64,000 nt of DNA from Phytohabitans rumicis (GTDB taxonomy: Bacteria > Actinomycetota > Actinomycetes > Mycobacteriales > Micromonosporaceae): contig NZ_BLPG01000001.1 in the NCBI RefSeq assembly GCF_011764445.1, positions 2,232,001 through 2,296,000 of the forward strand, in the 5' to 3' direction. This document shows positions 1 to 10,616 of this stretch, piece after piece. Both the position numbers and the translations under genes were made by a program. The notes beneath the pieces are model-generated. The model saw nothing but the letters and a program-made list of their open reading frames with translations, ran no database searches and was not told the origin of the DNA. The stretch's first letter is position 1; each line of letters begins with the position of its first letter.

Positions 1-339
1 TCGGTCGGCCAGGGCAAGGACGCCGACTTCACGCCCGTCGAGCTGCTCTTGGCGGCCATCGGCGCGTGCACGGCGCTCGATGTGGACGTGCTGGTCAGCC
101 GGCGCGCCGAGCCCACCGCGTTCGCGGTACGGGTGACCGGTGACAAGGTGCGCGACGAGGCCGGCGGCAACCTGATGACCAACCTGGCGTTCGAGTTCAC
201 CGTGACGTTCCCCGAGGGCGAGGCCGGCGACCAGGCCCGGGAGGCCCTGCCCCGCGCCATCCGGATGTCCCACGACCGCCTCTGCGTCGTCTCCCGCACG
301 GTCGAGCTCGGCACGCCCATCTCGACCGGGCCGCTCTAG
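1..339 (+). CDS. OsmC/Ohr-family protein, 5' end outside the window
   Basis: The frame is open from the first base and ends at a TAG, giving the last 112 residues of the protein. The stretch FTPVELLLAAIGACTALDVD is the typical OsmC-fold central helix carrying the conserved cysteine (here in IGACTA). Members are small thiol peroxidases that reduce organic hydroperoxides, or related proteins of unknown substrate. Only one redox cysteine pair member is judged here: a second Cys occurs near the C-terminus (DRLCVVSR), at the place expected for the YhfA/OsmC subgroup. The N-terminal beta strands lie upstream of the window. The next gene starts 19 bases after the stop on the same strand. Confidence 0.85.
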   Translation, partial: SVGQGKDADFTPVELLLAAIGACTALDVDVLVSRRAEPTAFAVRVTGDKVRDEAGGNLMTNLAFEFTVTFPEGEAGDQAREALPRAIRMSHDRLCVVSRTVELGTPISTGPL

Positions 340-357
340 GGCGCCTACCCTGGCGGA

Positions 358-1410
358 ATGCAGGGGCTGCTGCTGCGGCTGGCCGAACTGGACGCGGACG
401 CCGAAAACGCCGTGCGGGTCATCGCGTACTTCGACGAGCTGGTGCGCCACCACGCCGACGCGGTGACGGTCCTGCGTGCCGCGGTGGTGGTCGCCCGCTG
501 CCCGGCCGGCCTGCGCGACCCGGCGGACGGGCAGCACCTGCGCATGGCGACCGACGGCCGACGTACCCGGATCGAGGCGCCCCCGCCCACCGCCGCCACC
601 CGGACGCTGGACGAGAGCGGCCTGCTGGTCTGGCTGGAACGCGACGGCGCGCCGCAGCCGCTCGACGCGATCATCCTGGAGCGCTTCGCGGTGGCCGCGG
701 AGGTGGCCGTCGACCGGGCGCGCGGCCACGCCCCCGCGATCGACGACCCGGCGCTCGTCGAACTGGTGCTCGCGGCGGGCACCGGGCCCGCCGAGCGCGG
801 GCGGGCGCTGCGCCTACTCGGCCTGCGTCCGGACGTCCCGCTCCGCGTGCTGGCCGCACCCGGCGGCGCCGCCGAGCGCATCGTGAAGGATCTGGTACGC
901 GCCGGCCGCCTCGCCCGCGGTGCGGAACTGGGCGACGCCGCCGCCGTCCTCACCACCGGCGCCCCGTTGGCCGACGTAGGCGACGTGGGGCCGCTCGGGG
1001 TTGGCCCGGCCGTGCCCCCGGACGCAGCCGGACGCTCCTGGGCCGGTGCGCGGGCCGCGCTGCGCCTGGCCTCGGGGACAGTGGTCGTCTGGGACGACCT
1101 CGGCCCGCTGGCGCTGGTCGCCGAGCACGTCCCGGACTCGGCGATCGGCGATCTCGAGGAGGTACGCCGGCTGGAGGCGCTCGCCGGCACCGCGCCCGGC
1201 CGGGAGGCGATCGCCGCACTGGAGGCGCTCTGCGCGCACGGGTCGCTTCGGCGGGCGGCGGAGGCCGTACACCTGCATCACAGCTCGATGGCCGCGCGGA
1301 TCGCGCGGGCACAGGCGGCCCTGGGATACGTGGTGGACGCCCCCGCCGGACGGCAGCGGGCCTACCTGGCATTGCGCCTGTGGTCCATGTGGCGCGCCCG
1401 CCGACCGTGA
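358..1410 (+). CDS. PucR/CdaR-type helix-turn-helix regulator
   Basis: A 350-residue protein whose last 70 residues (about 275-345) match the PucR C-terminal helix-turn-helix, including LRRAAEAVHLHHSSMAARI, where a HTH recognition helix is followed by the conserved 'RI..A...LG' continuation. The N-terminal two thirds have no motif I recognise; such regulators usually carry a ligand-sensing GAF-like or GGDEF-like region there. It probably controls neighbouring or remote catabolic genes. It starts 19 bases after the OsmC gene, so the two could be cotranscribed, and it ends back-to-back with the convergent esterase gene, with no space between the two stop codons. Confidence 0.7.
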   Translation: MQGLLLRLAELDADAENAVRVIAYFDELVRHHADAVTVLRAAVVVARCPAGLRDPADGQHLRMATDGRRTRIEAPPPTAATRTLDESGLLVWLERDGAPQPLDAIILERFAVAAEVAVDRARGHAPAIDDPALVELVLAAGTGPAERGRALRLLGLRPDVPLRVLAAPGGAAERIVKDLVRAGRLARGAELGDAAAVLTTGAPLADVGDVGPLGVGPAVPPDAAGRSWAGARAALRLASGTVVVWDDLGPLALVAEHVPDSAIGDLEEVRRLEALAGTAPGREAIAALEALCAHGSLRRAAEAVHLHHSSMAARIARAQAALGYVVDAPAGRQRAYLALRLWSMWRARRP

Positions 1411-2391
1411 TTACGGTTGGCGGGTGAGCCAGCGGCGCAGCGCTGCCACTCGCAGGTCGTGGGCCTGTCGGGCCAGCGCCGTCTCGGGGGCGAGCATCTC
1501 CCAGGCGTGAAACACGCCCGGGTAGACGTGGAACTCGGTCGACACGCCGGCCTCGGACAGCCGCCGGGCGTACGCGTAGCACTCGTCCCGGAAGACCTCC
1601 AGCTCGGTGACGTCGATGTACGTACGTGGCAGCGCGGTGAGGTCGGCGGCGCGGGCCGGCGCGGCGTACGGCGACACGGCCTCGGTGCCCCGGCGCTCGC
1701 CGAGCAGGGCGTTCCAGCCCAGCTCGCTGGCTTCCCAGTTCCAGCTCGGCCACTCGCCGGAGAACTCCCGGGCGGACGGGCTGTCGTTGCCGTCGTCCAG
1801 CATCGGGTAGATCAACATCTGCATCGCCAGGGCCGGGCCGCCGCGGTCGCGGGCCAGCAACGCCGTACCCGCGGCGAGGCCGCCCCCGGCGCTGCCGCCG
1901 GCCACCGCGATCCTGTCCGGGTCGAAGCCCAGCTCGGCGGCGTTCTTGGCGACCCACACCAGGCCGGCGTAGCAGTCCTCGACCGGGGCCGGGTCGGGGT
2001 GTTCCGGGGCCAGCCGGTACTCCACCGAGACGACCGCGCAGCCCACCTCGCACGCCAGGTCGACCACGACGTTCTCGCCGGTGCGCAGGTCGCCGAGGAT
2101 CATGCCGCCGCCGTGGATCCAGTACACGACGGGCGCAGGCGAGGGCAGCCCGGCCGGCCGGTAGATCCGTACCTTGATGTCCGGATCGCCGTCCGGTCCC
2201 GGGATCAGGCGATCCTCGGTGACCACCCGGTCGTCGGCCGGCGGCTCGCCCATCGCGGCCAGCATCGCGTCCATCTGCACCCGCAGCTCGGGGATGTCGG
2301 CGACGGTGAGGCCGGCGAAGTCGACCGGCGGCATGGCGCCCGCCGCCACGATGGCGGCGAGTTCGGCGTCGAGGTTGGGGTGGACCGGCAT
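1411..2391 (-). CDS. Alpha/beta hydrolase, hormone-sensitive-lipase (HSL) type esterase
   Basis: A 326-residue cytoplasmic carboxylesterase of the HSL/LipN type. The oxyanion-hole motif HGGG is at residues 93-96, the nucleophile motif GGSAGG places the catalytic Ser near residue 167, and the acid and base are expected in DVTELE (about 263) and GVFHAWEM (about 295). I chose the ATG at 2391 because it is preceded by GGAAGGTGA at good spacing; an upstream in-frame extension of 24 residues looks unlike protein of this family. Such enzymes hydrolyse short-chain acyl esters, and the natural substrate cannot be told. The gene is divergent from the ROK kinase gene, separated by about 143 bases. Confidence 0.85.
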   Translation of the reverse strand: MPVHPNLDAELAAIVAAGAMPPVDFAGLTVADIPELRVQMDAMLAAMGEPPADDRVVTEDRLIPGPDGDPDIKVRIYRPAGLPSPAPVVYWIHGGGMILGDLRTGENVVVDLACEVGCAVVSVEYRLAPEHPDPAPVEDCYAGLVWVAKNAAELGFDPDRIAVAGGSAGGGLAAGTALLARDRGGPALAMQMLIYPMLDDGNDSPSAREFSGEWPSWNWEASELGWNALLGERRGTEAVSPYAAPARAADLTALPRTYIDVTELEVFRDECYAYARRLSEAGVSTEFHVYPGVFHAWEMLAPETALARQAHDLRVAALRRWLTRQP

Positions 2392-2534
2392 AAGGATCAC
2401 CTTCCGTAACCGTGGAGCGTGGCCTCGATCCTGCGCCGATGAAGATCGTGTAACTACCGTCACATGGCGGGTCTTTTCCTTTCCTCGACCGCCACCTGGC
2501 GGTTTCCGGGGTCCGCTTCCGTACGATCAAGGGC

Positions 2535-3553
2535 GTGGACCCTTCTGCCGAACCCGTCGTCGTCGGCCTGGATGTCGGCGGGACGGCCACCAACGTCACG
2601 CTGATCAACCGCGCCGGTCACTTCCTGGTCGACCGGCTGGTCGAGGTGCCCAGCCGCGTGCTGGACGGACCCCCGGCGGCGCTGGACGCGCTGGTCCGGG
2701 CCATCGACCACGCCCTGGAGCTGACCGGTACGCCGCGATCCGCGATCCGCTCGATCGGGCTCGACACGCCCGGCCCGGCCAGCGCGGACGGGGTGCTCTC
2801 GTCACGCGGCGGCACGAACTTCGGGCTGCCCTCCTGGTACGGCTTCGACATCCGCGGCGCGCTGGAGGACCGGGTCGGGCTGCCGGTGGTCTACAACAAC
2901 GACGGCAACGCCGCCGCCCTTTATGCGCACGTTGTCCATTTCGGGGCGGACGCGGAGCTGCGCTCCTCGGTGGCCGCGATCGTGGGCACCGGCCTCGGCG
3001 GCGGCGTCATCGAGTCCGGGCGGATCGTCAAGGGCGCGACCGGCGGCGGGGGCGAGTTCGGGCACGTGCACATCCCGATGGACGGCCTGCTCGCCGAGGG
3101 GCAGCCGACGCCGCAGTGCAACTGCGGGTTCTCCGGCGACGTGGAGGGCGTGGCCTCGCTGACCGGCATCATGAAGAACCTGCTGCCCTACTGGCTGACC
3201 CGGTTCGAGGGGCACGACCTGGGCCCGCCCCACACGATCAAGGAGGCCGCCAAGCTCGTCCGGTCGTACGGCGAACGCGGCGACCCGCTCGCCCTGAAGA
3301 TCTTCGAGCAGCAGGCCATGGCGCTCGGCCGGCTCTTCACCATCGCGGCCAACTTCACCGACCCGCACGCGTACTTCGTCGGGGCGGCGTCGTGGAGACC
3401 ACGCCGGAGTTCCGCGACTGGTTCCTGGAGCGGGTACGCGAGCACACCGCGCTCCGCGAGGAGCAGGCGAAGATGGCGACGTTCGCCCTCGTACCCGACC
3501 TGGACATGGCCGGCGCGCGCGGCGCCGCCCTCGCCGCCCTCGCCCTCCTCTAG
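2535..3553 (+). CDS. ROK-family sugar kinase, interrupted by a 1-base frameshift
   Basis: The N-terminal ATP-binding motif GLDVGGTATN and the ROK signature GTGLGGGVI identify a ROK-family sugar kinase (glucokinase or N-acetyl-hexosamine kinase type). The zinc site is partly changed: CNCGFSGD replaces the usual CxCGxxGC, so one Cys ligand is Asp. The reading frame breaks at the GGGG run at 3381-3384; adding one G restores continuous protein (YFVGGGVVET onwards) to the TAG at 3553. Full length is then about 339 residues, normal for the family. The start is GTG. The gene overlaps the convergent hydrolase gene by four bases. Whether the frameshift is real or a sequence error cannot be decided here. 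Confidence 0.8.
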
Positions 3554-6256
3554 GGGGTCGGGTCGGTCACCGTGCCGACCAGGTCCGGGCCGGACTCCGG
3601 CTGTAGGCGGAGGTATTCGGGCGGCTCGGCCAACGCGTCGGCGATGGTGGGCACCGAGAACTCGGCGGTCAGCTCGCCGGCCGGCACGATGACGAAGACG
3701 TAGAGATTGGCGCTGGACAACGGCCGGGACGGCAGTGGCGACTCGAACGTCTGCTGCTCGAACCACTCCGGGTCGACGTCCGTCGAGGACAGCTCGGGGC
3801 CGCTGGCCGGCGGCGTCGCCGCGAAGTACCCGAAGATGTCGGCGTCGGCCGGCTCGGACAGGGTGACCCGCCAGGTCAGGCTGGCGCCCTCGGTGACCCG
3901 GTCGGCCACCGGCGCCACGCTGATCGCGGGCATCGGGTCGTCGTTGAGCACGATCAAGCCACCCTCGTACGCGCCGACCGCGACGCCCCGCAGCGCCTTC
4001 GCGGCCACCACGTGGTACGCGTCGTAGTTGAACCGGGTGTTGCCGCGCACCTCGACCGGGATGTCGATGGTCCGCGTGCCCGGCGTCAGCGTCACCACCC
4101 GGCTGGTCACCTCGAACGCGGTCGAGTCGTACAGGTAGAGCCGGACCTGCCCGCCTCCCCACCCGGACACGGTCACCGGCACCCGGTACGTGCGGACGCC
4201 CGAGTCGCCTTCGTCCACTGTCGACACCGGTCCGAAGTCGACGCGCGGCAACGGCACCGGCCGCGGGTCCGGGGTGCCGGGGCGCCAGCCCCACGCGTCC
4301 ACCAGCCACGCCTTGCCGGACGCGCTGCGCGGCACGAGTTCCAGCGCGGCGATCCGGCTCGCGTCGACGCCCGCCCGGAGCGGCACGCGCACCTCTTGCC
4401 CCAGTACGAGGTGGTGAACCCCGTGCCGGGCAGCCCGTCGAGGCGTACCTGGCCCAGGACGGATCGCCGGCCGGCCGTGTCGGTCACCGCCACGTCGAGC
4501 GTGGTGCCCTTGGTGTTCGGCGGTACGACGATGCGCAGCGCCACCGACGTGGCGCCGGCGACGAAGACCTGCCGGGCGGGCCGGATCCGCGCCGGCGTAC
4601 CGGGTGCCGACCAGGTCAGCGCCACCGCGTACCGGTCGGGATCCGGCGAGATGAAGCCGAACGGCACGAAGTGCGGCGACCCGCCGCCCTCGGCCTCGCC
4701 GAGGCACGCGACGGCCGGGTCACTGGCCACCTGCGGGCACAGGCGGGCGCCGGCACCCGTGACGGTGGTCGTCGCGTCCGGCACGAGCAGCGCGGTGCGC
4801 GCGGCGCCGACGGCGTGGCTGAGCACCCGGGCCGGGCCGGCCGACGCCGGCCGGACGTTCGAGCCGTCGATGAGCGGGCGGACCCGGTCGTCGCCGCCCA
4901 CGAAGAGCCGCGCCGCCGCGGCGTAGTACGTCGCACCGGCCGCCTGCTGCTGGGTCGGCGTCAGCCGGGTGCGCGCGAAGTTCGGCGTGCAGACCGGATC
5001 GGGCTCCTCGCTCCAGAAGTCGTCCCACGCCGGCGCCGCCGCCTGTCCCGGCGTCCACTCGGAGTTGTAGAAGTTGTGGTTGGCGCCGACCATGTAGACC
5101 GCGCCGTGCAGGGCGGCGCCGCGGCTGACCCCGCGGGTGCCGTCCACATAGACCTCACCCTGCAGGTCGAAGACGTCGCCGTCGCAGCCCGGCAGGACGG
5201 TCAGCGAGGGCACGTCGGGGCGGGGTTGTGCCCGAAGATGGTCGGTCCGATGAGGACGGTGCCGCGGATCCGCCAGCGGACCGGGCCCCGGTAGCCGTCC
5301 TGGGCGGCCGGCGGTGGGCTGAGGCTGTCCATCGCCGCGCGGTTGACGCCCTCGCCGCCGCGCGAGTGGCCGACCAGCAGCACGCGGGACAGGTCGGCCC
5401 GCGGCGCCGTGCGGACGGCGCCCGGCGCGCCCGCCCGGCCCGCGCCCGCCCAGGTCGCCCAGCGGGCGAGGTGCTGCCGGACCAGCGAGGAGCGGGCCTG
5501 CGCGCCACCGTCGGCGGCCGCGTAGTCCTGCCCGTTGATGCCGTTCGCGGAGATCGACACGGTGACGTAGCCCTGCGAGGCGAGCAGCCGCTGCGCCGTC
5601 AGGTAACCGCGGTGGCTGGGGATCGACCGCCACCCGCGGGGGCACGGCCAGTCGCCGCTGCTCTCCTCACCCTTGTAGCAGGTGGAGTGCCGGCCGTGCA
5701 GGAAGAGCGCCAGCGGGCGCTTGCCGCTCGCGCCCTTCGGGGCGACCACGACGCCGACCATCTCGACCGGCGCGGGGAAGCCGGGCAGCCGTACCCCGGG
5801 CAGGGTGTACTCCCCCATCACCGTCTTGTACGGGCCGGGCTTGCCGGGGTCGACCGCGGCCAGCGGGGCCTGGGCCGGCAGCGGGGCCGGCGTCGTGGAC
5901 CGCGACCGCGGCGCCCCGGCCGGGGCGTCCAGCCGGCGCCCGCCGGCGCGGGCCTCCAACGTGGACAGATTCGCCTGGTCGAGCGCCGTCAGGTCGAGCC
6001 GGAACGTGCGGCCGTCCCGCGCCGCCCGGGGCCGCCCGAGCAGGCGGTCCCCGGCGTAGAACTCGACGGCCGCGTCGCCCATCGGCACCCGTTTCGACGC
6101 CTGCCAGACGAGGTCGGCCCCGTCGATCTGCCACCCTGGCGGCAGCGGGCTCCCCTCCGTCGGCGGCCGTGGTGGCTCGGCCTGCGCCGAGCCACCGACA
6201 ACCACCATGGAGCCCGCCGCCACCAGGGCGGCCACCAACACCCGCATTGCCCGCAT
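3550..6256 (-). CDS. Large secreted serine hydrolase with a Calx-beta-like C-terminal region, two frameshifts
   Basis: The ATG at 6256 follows GGGGGAG and opens with a signal peptide (MRAMRVLVAALVAAGSMVVV, cleavage near AQA). The catalytic half shows an oxyanion stretch (FLHGRHSTCYKG), the nucleophile elbow GHSRGGEG and a likely catalytic His in GANHNFYNSEW, like actinomycete chlorophyllase- or cutinase-like hydrolases. The C-terminal region contains RVTEGASLTWRVTLSEP, a Calx-beta-like segment, preceded by a second beta-rich region. Two frame breaks occur in four-base runs at 5217-5220 and 4399-4402; one extra base in each restores about 900 continuous residues. It lies 63 bases downstream of the MacB-like permease and could be the last gene of that transcript. 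The substrate is unknown. Confidence 0.7.
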
Positions 6257-6319
6257 GAAACGTTCTCCCCCGTGGATGACGCCTACGGTAGAGACGCGCG
6301 TCAAGCCGGAAACGTTGCA

Positions 6320-7510
6320 CTACGGCGTCGCCAATGCCTCCGTGGGGGCCAGGCGGGCGGCCCGGATCGCCGGGTACAGGCCCGCGATCGCGCCGATGAG
6401 CAGGGTCGACGCCACGCCGCCGCCGGTCGCCCAGGCGGGCACCACGGCCGGCCACGCCTGAGTGGCCGAGTACAGGGTGGTGACCGCGATGCCGAGGATG
6501 ACCCCGCCGACACCGCCGAGCGCCGACAGCAGCAGCGACTCGGCCAGGAACTGCAGCCGGATCTGGCCCCGGGTGGCGCCGAGCGAGCGGCGCAGCCCGA
6601 TCTCCGGACGGCGTTCCAGCACCGAGATCACCATGGTGTTGGCCACCCCGACGCCGCCGACCAGCAGCGCGACCGCGCCCAGGCCGAGCAGCAGCCCGGT
6701 GAACGCCCGGTTGGTCGCCTGGCGGGCGGCCAGCGCGTCGGACGGGCGGGACACCTTCACCTCGTTCGGCGCCCCCGGGTTGGCGGTCGCCGCCAGCACG
6801 CCGCGTACGGCCTCGACGGCGGTGTCCGCGGTGCGCGTGTAGACGGTGGTCGGGTAGCCGTCGAAGTCCAGATAGGACTGCGCCGCCGGCCAGCCCACCA
6901 GCGCCGCCGAGTCCAGCTCCGGCGCCAGCGGCACCGGGTCGAGGATGCCGACCACGGTGAACCACCGGTTGCCGGCGTACACCTGGACGTCCTGCCCCGC
7001 CGCCCCGATGCCCAGCCGCCGGGCCGCGGCGGACCCGAGCACGACGGCCGGGTACTTCGCGGTCGCGGCGTTCAGCCAGGCGCCGTTCGCCAGGGTGGCG
7101 CCGACCGTGCCGAGCAGGTCGAGGTGGGCCGCCTGCACGGACATGCCGCCGGTCTGCGCCACCGGGATCCGGTCGCTGCGGAAGACGTTCGCGCCGGAGA
7201 CCTTTCCGACCGCGGCGACCTGCTGGACCGGCCCGATCCGCGAGATCATCGAGACCGACTCGGTGGGCAGCGTCGCGGTGTCGCCCATCATCGTGTTGCC
7301 GGGCGCCACCGTCAGCAGGTTGGTGCCCAGCGCGGCGAGCTGGCGGTCCAGCTCGGCCCGGCTCGACGACGAGATACCCACCACGGCGATCATCGCGGAG
7401 ATGCCGATCGCGATGCCCAGCGCGGACAGGAACACCCGCATCGGCCGGGTGCGCAGCCCCGCGCTGCCAACCCGCACGACGTCCCGCGGCCGCAACCGTG
7501 CCGGCTTCAC
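6320..7510 (-). CDS. FtsX/MacB-like ABC transporter permease
   Basis: A 396-residue membrane protein with the MacB layout: one TM helix near residues 25-47 ([20 protein letters not shown]), a large extracytoplasmic MacB_PCD domain, and three C-terminal TM helices (from about residue 275) around the FtsX signature, including [20 protein letters not shown]. It should form the membrane part of a type VII ABC complex that works as a mechanical transducer or exporter of peptides or lipoproteins rather than a classical channel. It starts with GTG overlapping the stop of the ATPase gene by four bases (GTGA), which implies translational coupling. Confidence 0.9.
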   Translation of the reverse strand: MKPARLRPRDVVRVGSAGLRTRPMRVFLSALGIAIGISAMIAVVGISSSSRAELDRQLAALGTNLLTVAPGNTMMGDTATLPTESVSMISRIGPVQQVAAVGKVSGANVFRSDRIPVAQTGGMSVQAAHLDLLGTVGATLANGAWLNAATAKYPAVVLGSAAARRLGIGAAGQDVQVYAGNRWFTVVGILDPVPLAPELDSAALVGWPAAQSYLDFDGYPTTVYTRTADTAVEAVRGVLAATANPGAPNEVKVSRPSDALAARQATNRAFTGLLLGLGAVALLVGGVGVANTMVISVLERRPEIGLRRSLGATRGQIRLQFLAESLLLSALGGVGGVILGIAVTTLYSATQAWPAVVPAWATGGGVASTLLIGAIAGLYPAIRAARLAPTEALATP

Positions 7511-8168
7511 GCCTCCACCTGCCCGTCTCGCATCCGTACCTCGCGCGGCAGGCTGGCCGCGATGTCCCGGTCGTGCGTGATGACCAGCACGGTGGTGCCG
7601 CCGGCGTGCAGCTCCCGCAGCAGCGCCATCACCCCGCTGCCGGAGGCCGAGTCGAGGTTTCCGGTCGGCTCGTCCGCGAGCAGCAGCGCAGGCTCCCCGG
7701 CGACCGCCCGCGCGATCGCCACCCGCTGCTTCTCGCCGCCGGACAGCTCGTGCGGACGGTGGTCCAGCCGGTCAGCGAGCCCGACCCGGACCAGCGCGGC
7801 CTCCGCGCGCCGCTGCCGCTCCTTCATGGGTACGCCGGCGTACAGCAGCCCGTCGGCGACGTTGTCCACAGCGGACTGTCCACTCGCGAGGTGGAACTGC
7901 TGGAACACGAAACCGATCCGGCGCGCCCGCAGCGCCGACAGCTGCCGGTCGGACAGCGCCGCGATATCGTGGCCGTCGATGCGTACCGTGCCGGTCGAGG
8001 GCCGGTCCAGCGTGCCGATCAGGTGCAGCATCGTGGACTTGCCGGAGCCGGACGGGCCGACGATGGCCACCAGCTCCCCGTACCCGACCGACAGGCTGAC
8101 CCCCGCAGGGCCGCCACCCCACCCGGGTACGCCTTCGTCACCTCATCCAATTCCACAACGGACGTCAC
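7507..8168 (-). CDS. MacB/LolD-like ABC transporter ATPase, one frameshift near the N-terminus
   Basis: All ABC motifs are present: Walker [11 protein letters not shown]-loop FVFQQFHL, signature [14 protein letters not shown], Walker [14 protein letters not shown] and the H-loop VITHD. The true start is the GTG at 8168, overlapping the adaptor stop as GTGA and giving [20 protein letters not shown] as N-terminus. The frame then breaks in the C-run at 8100-8104; one more base joins it to the rest ([18 protein letters not shown]). Without the correction only a 187-residue protein without its first beta strands would be read. It powers the neighbouring FtsX-like permease in the four-gene export operon. 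Confidence 0.85.
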
Positions 8169-9308
8169 GACGGCATCCCCACCGTCGCGCCCTCGGTGAG
8201 CCCGTCGCCGGTGACCTCGACCCGGCCGCTGGCGAACAGTCCGGTCTGCACCGCGGCGATCCGGGCGGACCCGCCGTCCACCACCTGGACGCCGTACCCG
8301 CCCTCGGCGAGGGCGAGCAGGGCGGCCACCGGCACGGTCAGCACGTCCTTGCGCTCGGACGCGGTGAACGCGACGTCCACCGTCGCCGCGTCCAGGGCGG
8401 CCAGCGCCTTGGCGTCGGTCACCGCGACGGTGACCTCGATCTTCGTCGTCGCCGGGTTCTGCCCTCGGCGGGCTGGACCACGGTCTCCACCTTCGTGATC
8501 TTCCCGGGCGCCGTCTTGCCGTCCGGCAGCGTGGCCGTCACCGCGGCCCCTTCTTGGCCAGCCGCTGGTCCTCCACGTCCAGTTCGACGGTGACCACGCG
8601 ATTGGATCCGGTATACGAGAGCACGGATTCACCCGGCTGGGCGGCGTCGCCGAGCTCGGCGTCGTAGCTGTCGACCCGCACGGCGCCGGCCACGTAGACC
8701 ACCCGGCCCAGTTCCACCGTGCCGGTCTCCGTCAGGCCGAGGTCCTCCTGCCACTGTTTCACCGCCGACGCGGTCGAGGCGGTGTACTCGTCGTCCACCG
8801 TGAACCCGTCGTACCCGAGCGCGGACAGGTTCTGCTCGAACTGCTTGACGTCGCCGCCCTCCGCCCCGGTGGACAGCGCCCGGTACGCCGGCAGCTTGCC
8901 GTACAGCAGCACGACCGGGGCGTTGTCGATGCGGAAGATCGCCTGCCCGCGCTTGACCGTGGACCCGGGCACCGGCAGCCCGGTCAGCGTCCCGCTCAGC
9001 CGGCTGGCCACCTTGGTCGTGTCGCCGTACCCGAGATCGCCCGTCTCGGTCTGGGTGTCGAGCAGCGTCTGCCGGGTGACCTGCGCGGTGGCCGGCGGCA
9101 GCGCGCTGTGCGCCGGCGTCCCGCCGTCGCCGTCCGGCAGGCCGAACCCGTTCGCGGCCACCGCCGCGGCCCCGGCGGCAGCCACGGCCGCCGCCGTAAC
9201 TACCACCCGTCCCGTACGCCTTCGCCGCCGCCCTGCCGGCTGTCGCTCCGCTGCTCGGCGCTCGTCCGCCGTCGTGGTCGAGGCCGTAGCCTCGCGACTC
9301 CCGCTCAT
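8165..9308 (-). CDS. Membrane-anchored efflux adaptor with peptidoglycan-binding domain, two frameshifts
   Basis: The N-terminus is Arg-rich with one TM helix (about residues 33-52, VVVTAAAVAAAGAAAVAANG), followed by an extracytoplasmic part. A peptidoglycan_binding_1 domain is visible (FEQNLSALGYDGFTVDDEYT to SAVKQWQEDLGL), flanked by beta-rich HlyD/MacA-like segments. Frame breaks occur at the CCCC run 8547-8550 and the CCC run 8462-8464; one base added at each yields continuous protein ending [12 protein letters not shown]. This is the actinomycete MacA-like adaptor that connects an ABC pump to the cell wall. ATGA and GTGA overlaps tie it to the lipoprotein gene upstream and the ATPase gene downstream. 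Confidence 0.75.
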
Positions 9309-9871
9309 CCGTCGGTCCTCTGGTCCTTCGAGCCGCCCTCCGGGCCCTCGGGCTGGAAGGACTTGCACTTCTCCTCCGCCGCCTTCAGCTTCGGGTCGTC
9401 CGGCCCACTCAGCCCGAGCTTGCTCATGTCCAGGGCGATGCCGCCGTCCTCCGACGGGTCCGGGAAGTTCGGCACCCCGTTGGCCCGCATGCACTCGGAG
9501 AGCTTGCGCATCTGCTCCAGGCGCTCGGGATCGGCCTTCGGCGCCTCGCCGCCGTTGGGCAGGTGGCTCTTGCACTTCTCCTGCGCCGCGTCGACCTTGG
9601 CCTTGTCGGCGCCCTGCGGGAGGCTGAAGGAGATGCCGCCGCCTTCCATCTTCGGGTCGGGAAAGTCCGGCACCCCGTTGTCCCGCATGCACTGGGCGTA
9701 CTTGAGCATGTTTTCCTGATCCGTGCCCTTGTCCCCGCCAGCGCTGGCGGACGCGCTGGGCGTGCCGCCGGCGGTGGCGATCCCGTCGTCGCCGTCCGCG
9801 CCGCCGCAGCCGGCCACCGCGAGGCAGAGCAGCAAACCGAGGGCGAGTGTCCGCATGTCGTGTCTCTTCAT
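9305..9871 (-). CDS. Secreted lipoprotein with a duplicated CMRxNGVPxFPDP motif
   Basis: A 188-residue lipoprotein: a hydrophobic leader (RTLALGLLLCLAVAGC) ends in a lipobox with the lipidated Cys, then a low-complexity Gly/Ala/Asp linker. The mature part contains two related units of about 55 residues, each with a CMR.NGVP.FPDP motif and a distal EKCKS, so each unit has two cysteines that could pair. Start may be the ATG at 9871 or the one at 9856, which has a purine-rich GAAGAGA upstream. It is the first gene of the MacAB-like operon and overlaps the adaptor by ATGA. Proteins like this commonly accompany such pumps; the function, perhaps envelope sensing or substrate capture, is not known to me. 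Confidence 0.75.
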   Translation of the reverse strand: MKRHDMRTLALGLLLCLAVAGCGGADGDDGIATAGGTPSASASAGGDKGTDQENMLKYAQCMRDNGVPDFPDPKMEGGGISFSLPQGADKAKVDAAQEKCKSHLPNGGEAPKADPERLEQMRKLSECMRANGVPNFPDPSEDGGIALDMSKLGLSGPDDPKLKAAEEKCKSFQPEGPEGGSKDQRTDG

Positions 9872-9959
9872 GGGGGCCAGTAGAGCCAGCGGGGCATTTC
9901 CCGGCCGTCAGCGAAAACGTTGACGCCGAGGAAACGTCACGGTGCGTCACCATAGGGGA

Positions 9960-10616
9960 ATGCGGATCCTGGTGGTCGAGGACGAACCGCTGCTCGCCGA
10001 CGCCGTGGGCGAGTGGCTGCGCGGCAACGCGCACGCGGTCGACGTGGTGTACGACGGCGGCGCCGCGCTGGAACGGATCGGCGTCAACGACTACGACGTG
10101 GTCGTGCTCGACCGCGACCTGCCCGTGGTGCACGGCGACAAGGTGTGCCGGGAGATCGCCGAACGGGACCTGACCGTACGCGTGCTGATGCTGACCGCCG
10201 CCGCGGACGTCGACGACCGGGTCGAGGGGCTGAGCCTGGGCGCGGACGACTACCTGCCCAAGCCGTTCGCGTTCAAGGAGCTGGGTGCGCGGGTCATCGC
10301 GCTGGGCCGGCGGTCCCGGGCCGCCGCCCCGCCGGTGCTGCAGCGCGCCGGGATCCGGCTCGACCCGCACCGCCGCGAGGTCTTCCGGGACGGCCGGTAC
10401 GTGCCGCTGTCCCGCAAGGAGTTCGCGGTGCTGGCCGAGCTGCTGCGGGCCGACGGTGCCGCCGTCTCCGCCGAGCAACTGCTGGAGAAGGCGTGGGACG
10501 AGCACGCCGACCCGTTCACGCACGCGGTCCGGATGACGATCCTCAAGCTGCGCCGCAAGCTCGGCAACCCGCCCATCGTGCTCACCGAACCAGGAGTGGG
10601 GTACCGGATCCCGTGA
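9960..10616 (+). CDS. OmpR/PhoB-family response regulator
   Basis: A receiver domain with the acidic pair (VVEDEP), phosphoacceptor Asp in VVLDRDLP, the Thr in MLTAAA and the Lys in YLPKPF is followed by a winged-helix DNA-binding domain ending GVGYRIP. At 218 residues it is of normal length. The ATG at 9960 gives the usual MRILVVEDEP start; a GTG six codons earlier (9942) is possible, and the AGGGGA just before the ATG is too close to be an ideal ribosome site, so a leaderless message is an option. It is divergent from the export operon and is presumably its regulator, with its kinase encoded immediately downstream. Confidence 0.9.
   Translation: MRILVVEDEPLLADAVGEWLRGNAHAVDVVYDGGAALERIGVNDYDVVVLDRDLPVVHGDKVCREIAERDLTVRVLMLTAAADVDDRVEGLSLGADDYLPKPFAFKELGARVIALGRRSRAAAPPVLQRAGIRLDPHRREVFRDGRYVPLSRKEFAVLAELLRADGAAVSAEQLLEKAWDEHADPFTHAVRMTILKLRRKLGNPPIVLTEPGVGYRIP

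Noticed and set aside
3550-6256. Three separate genes in the region of the secreted hydrolase
   Set aside because: Each piece lacks its own start signal, and one-base repairs at two four-base runs join signal peptide, catalytic core and C-terminal domain into one chain.
5228-8593. A very long open frame on the plus strand opposite the hydrolase, permease and ATPase genes
   Set aside because: Its residues are Arg/Gly/Pro/Val-rich with no domain, and it mirrors three well-supported genes on the other strand. In DNA this GC-rich, antisense frames are open by composition.
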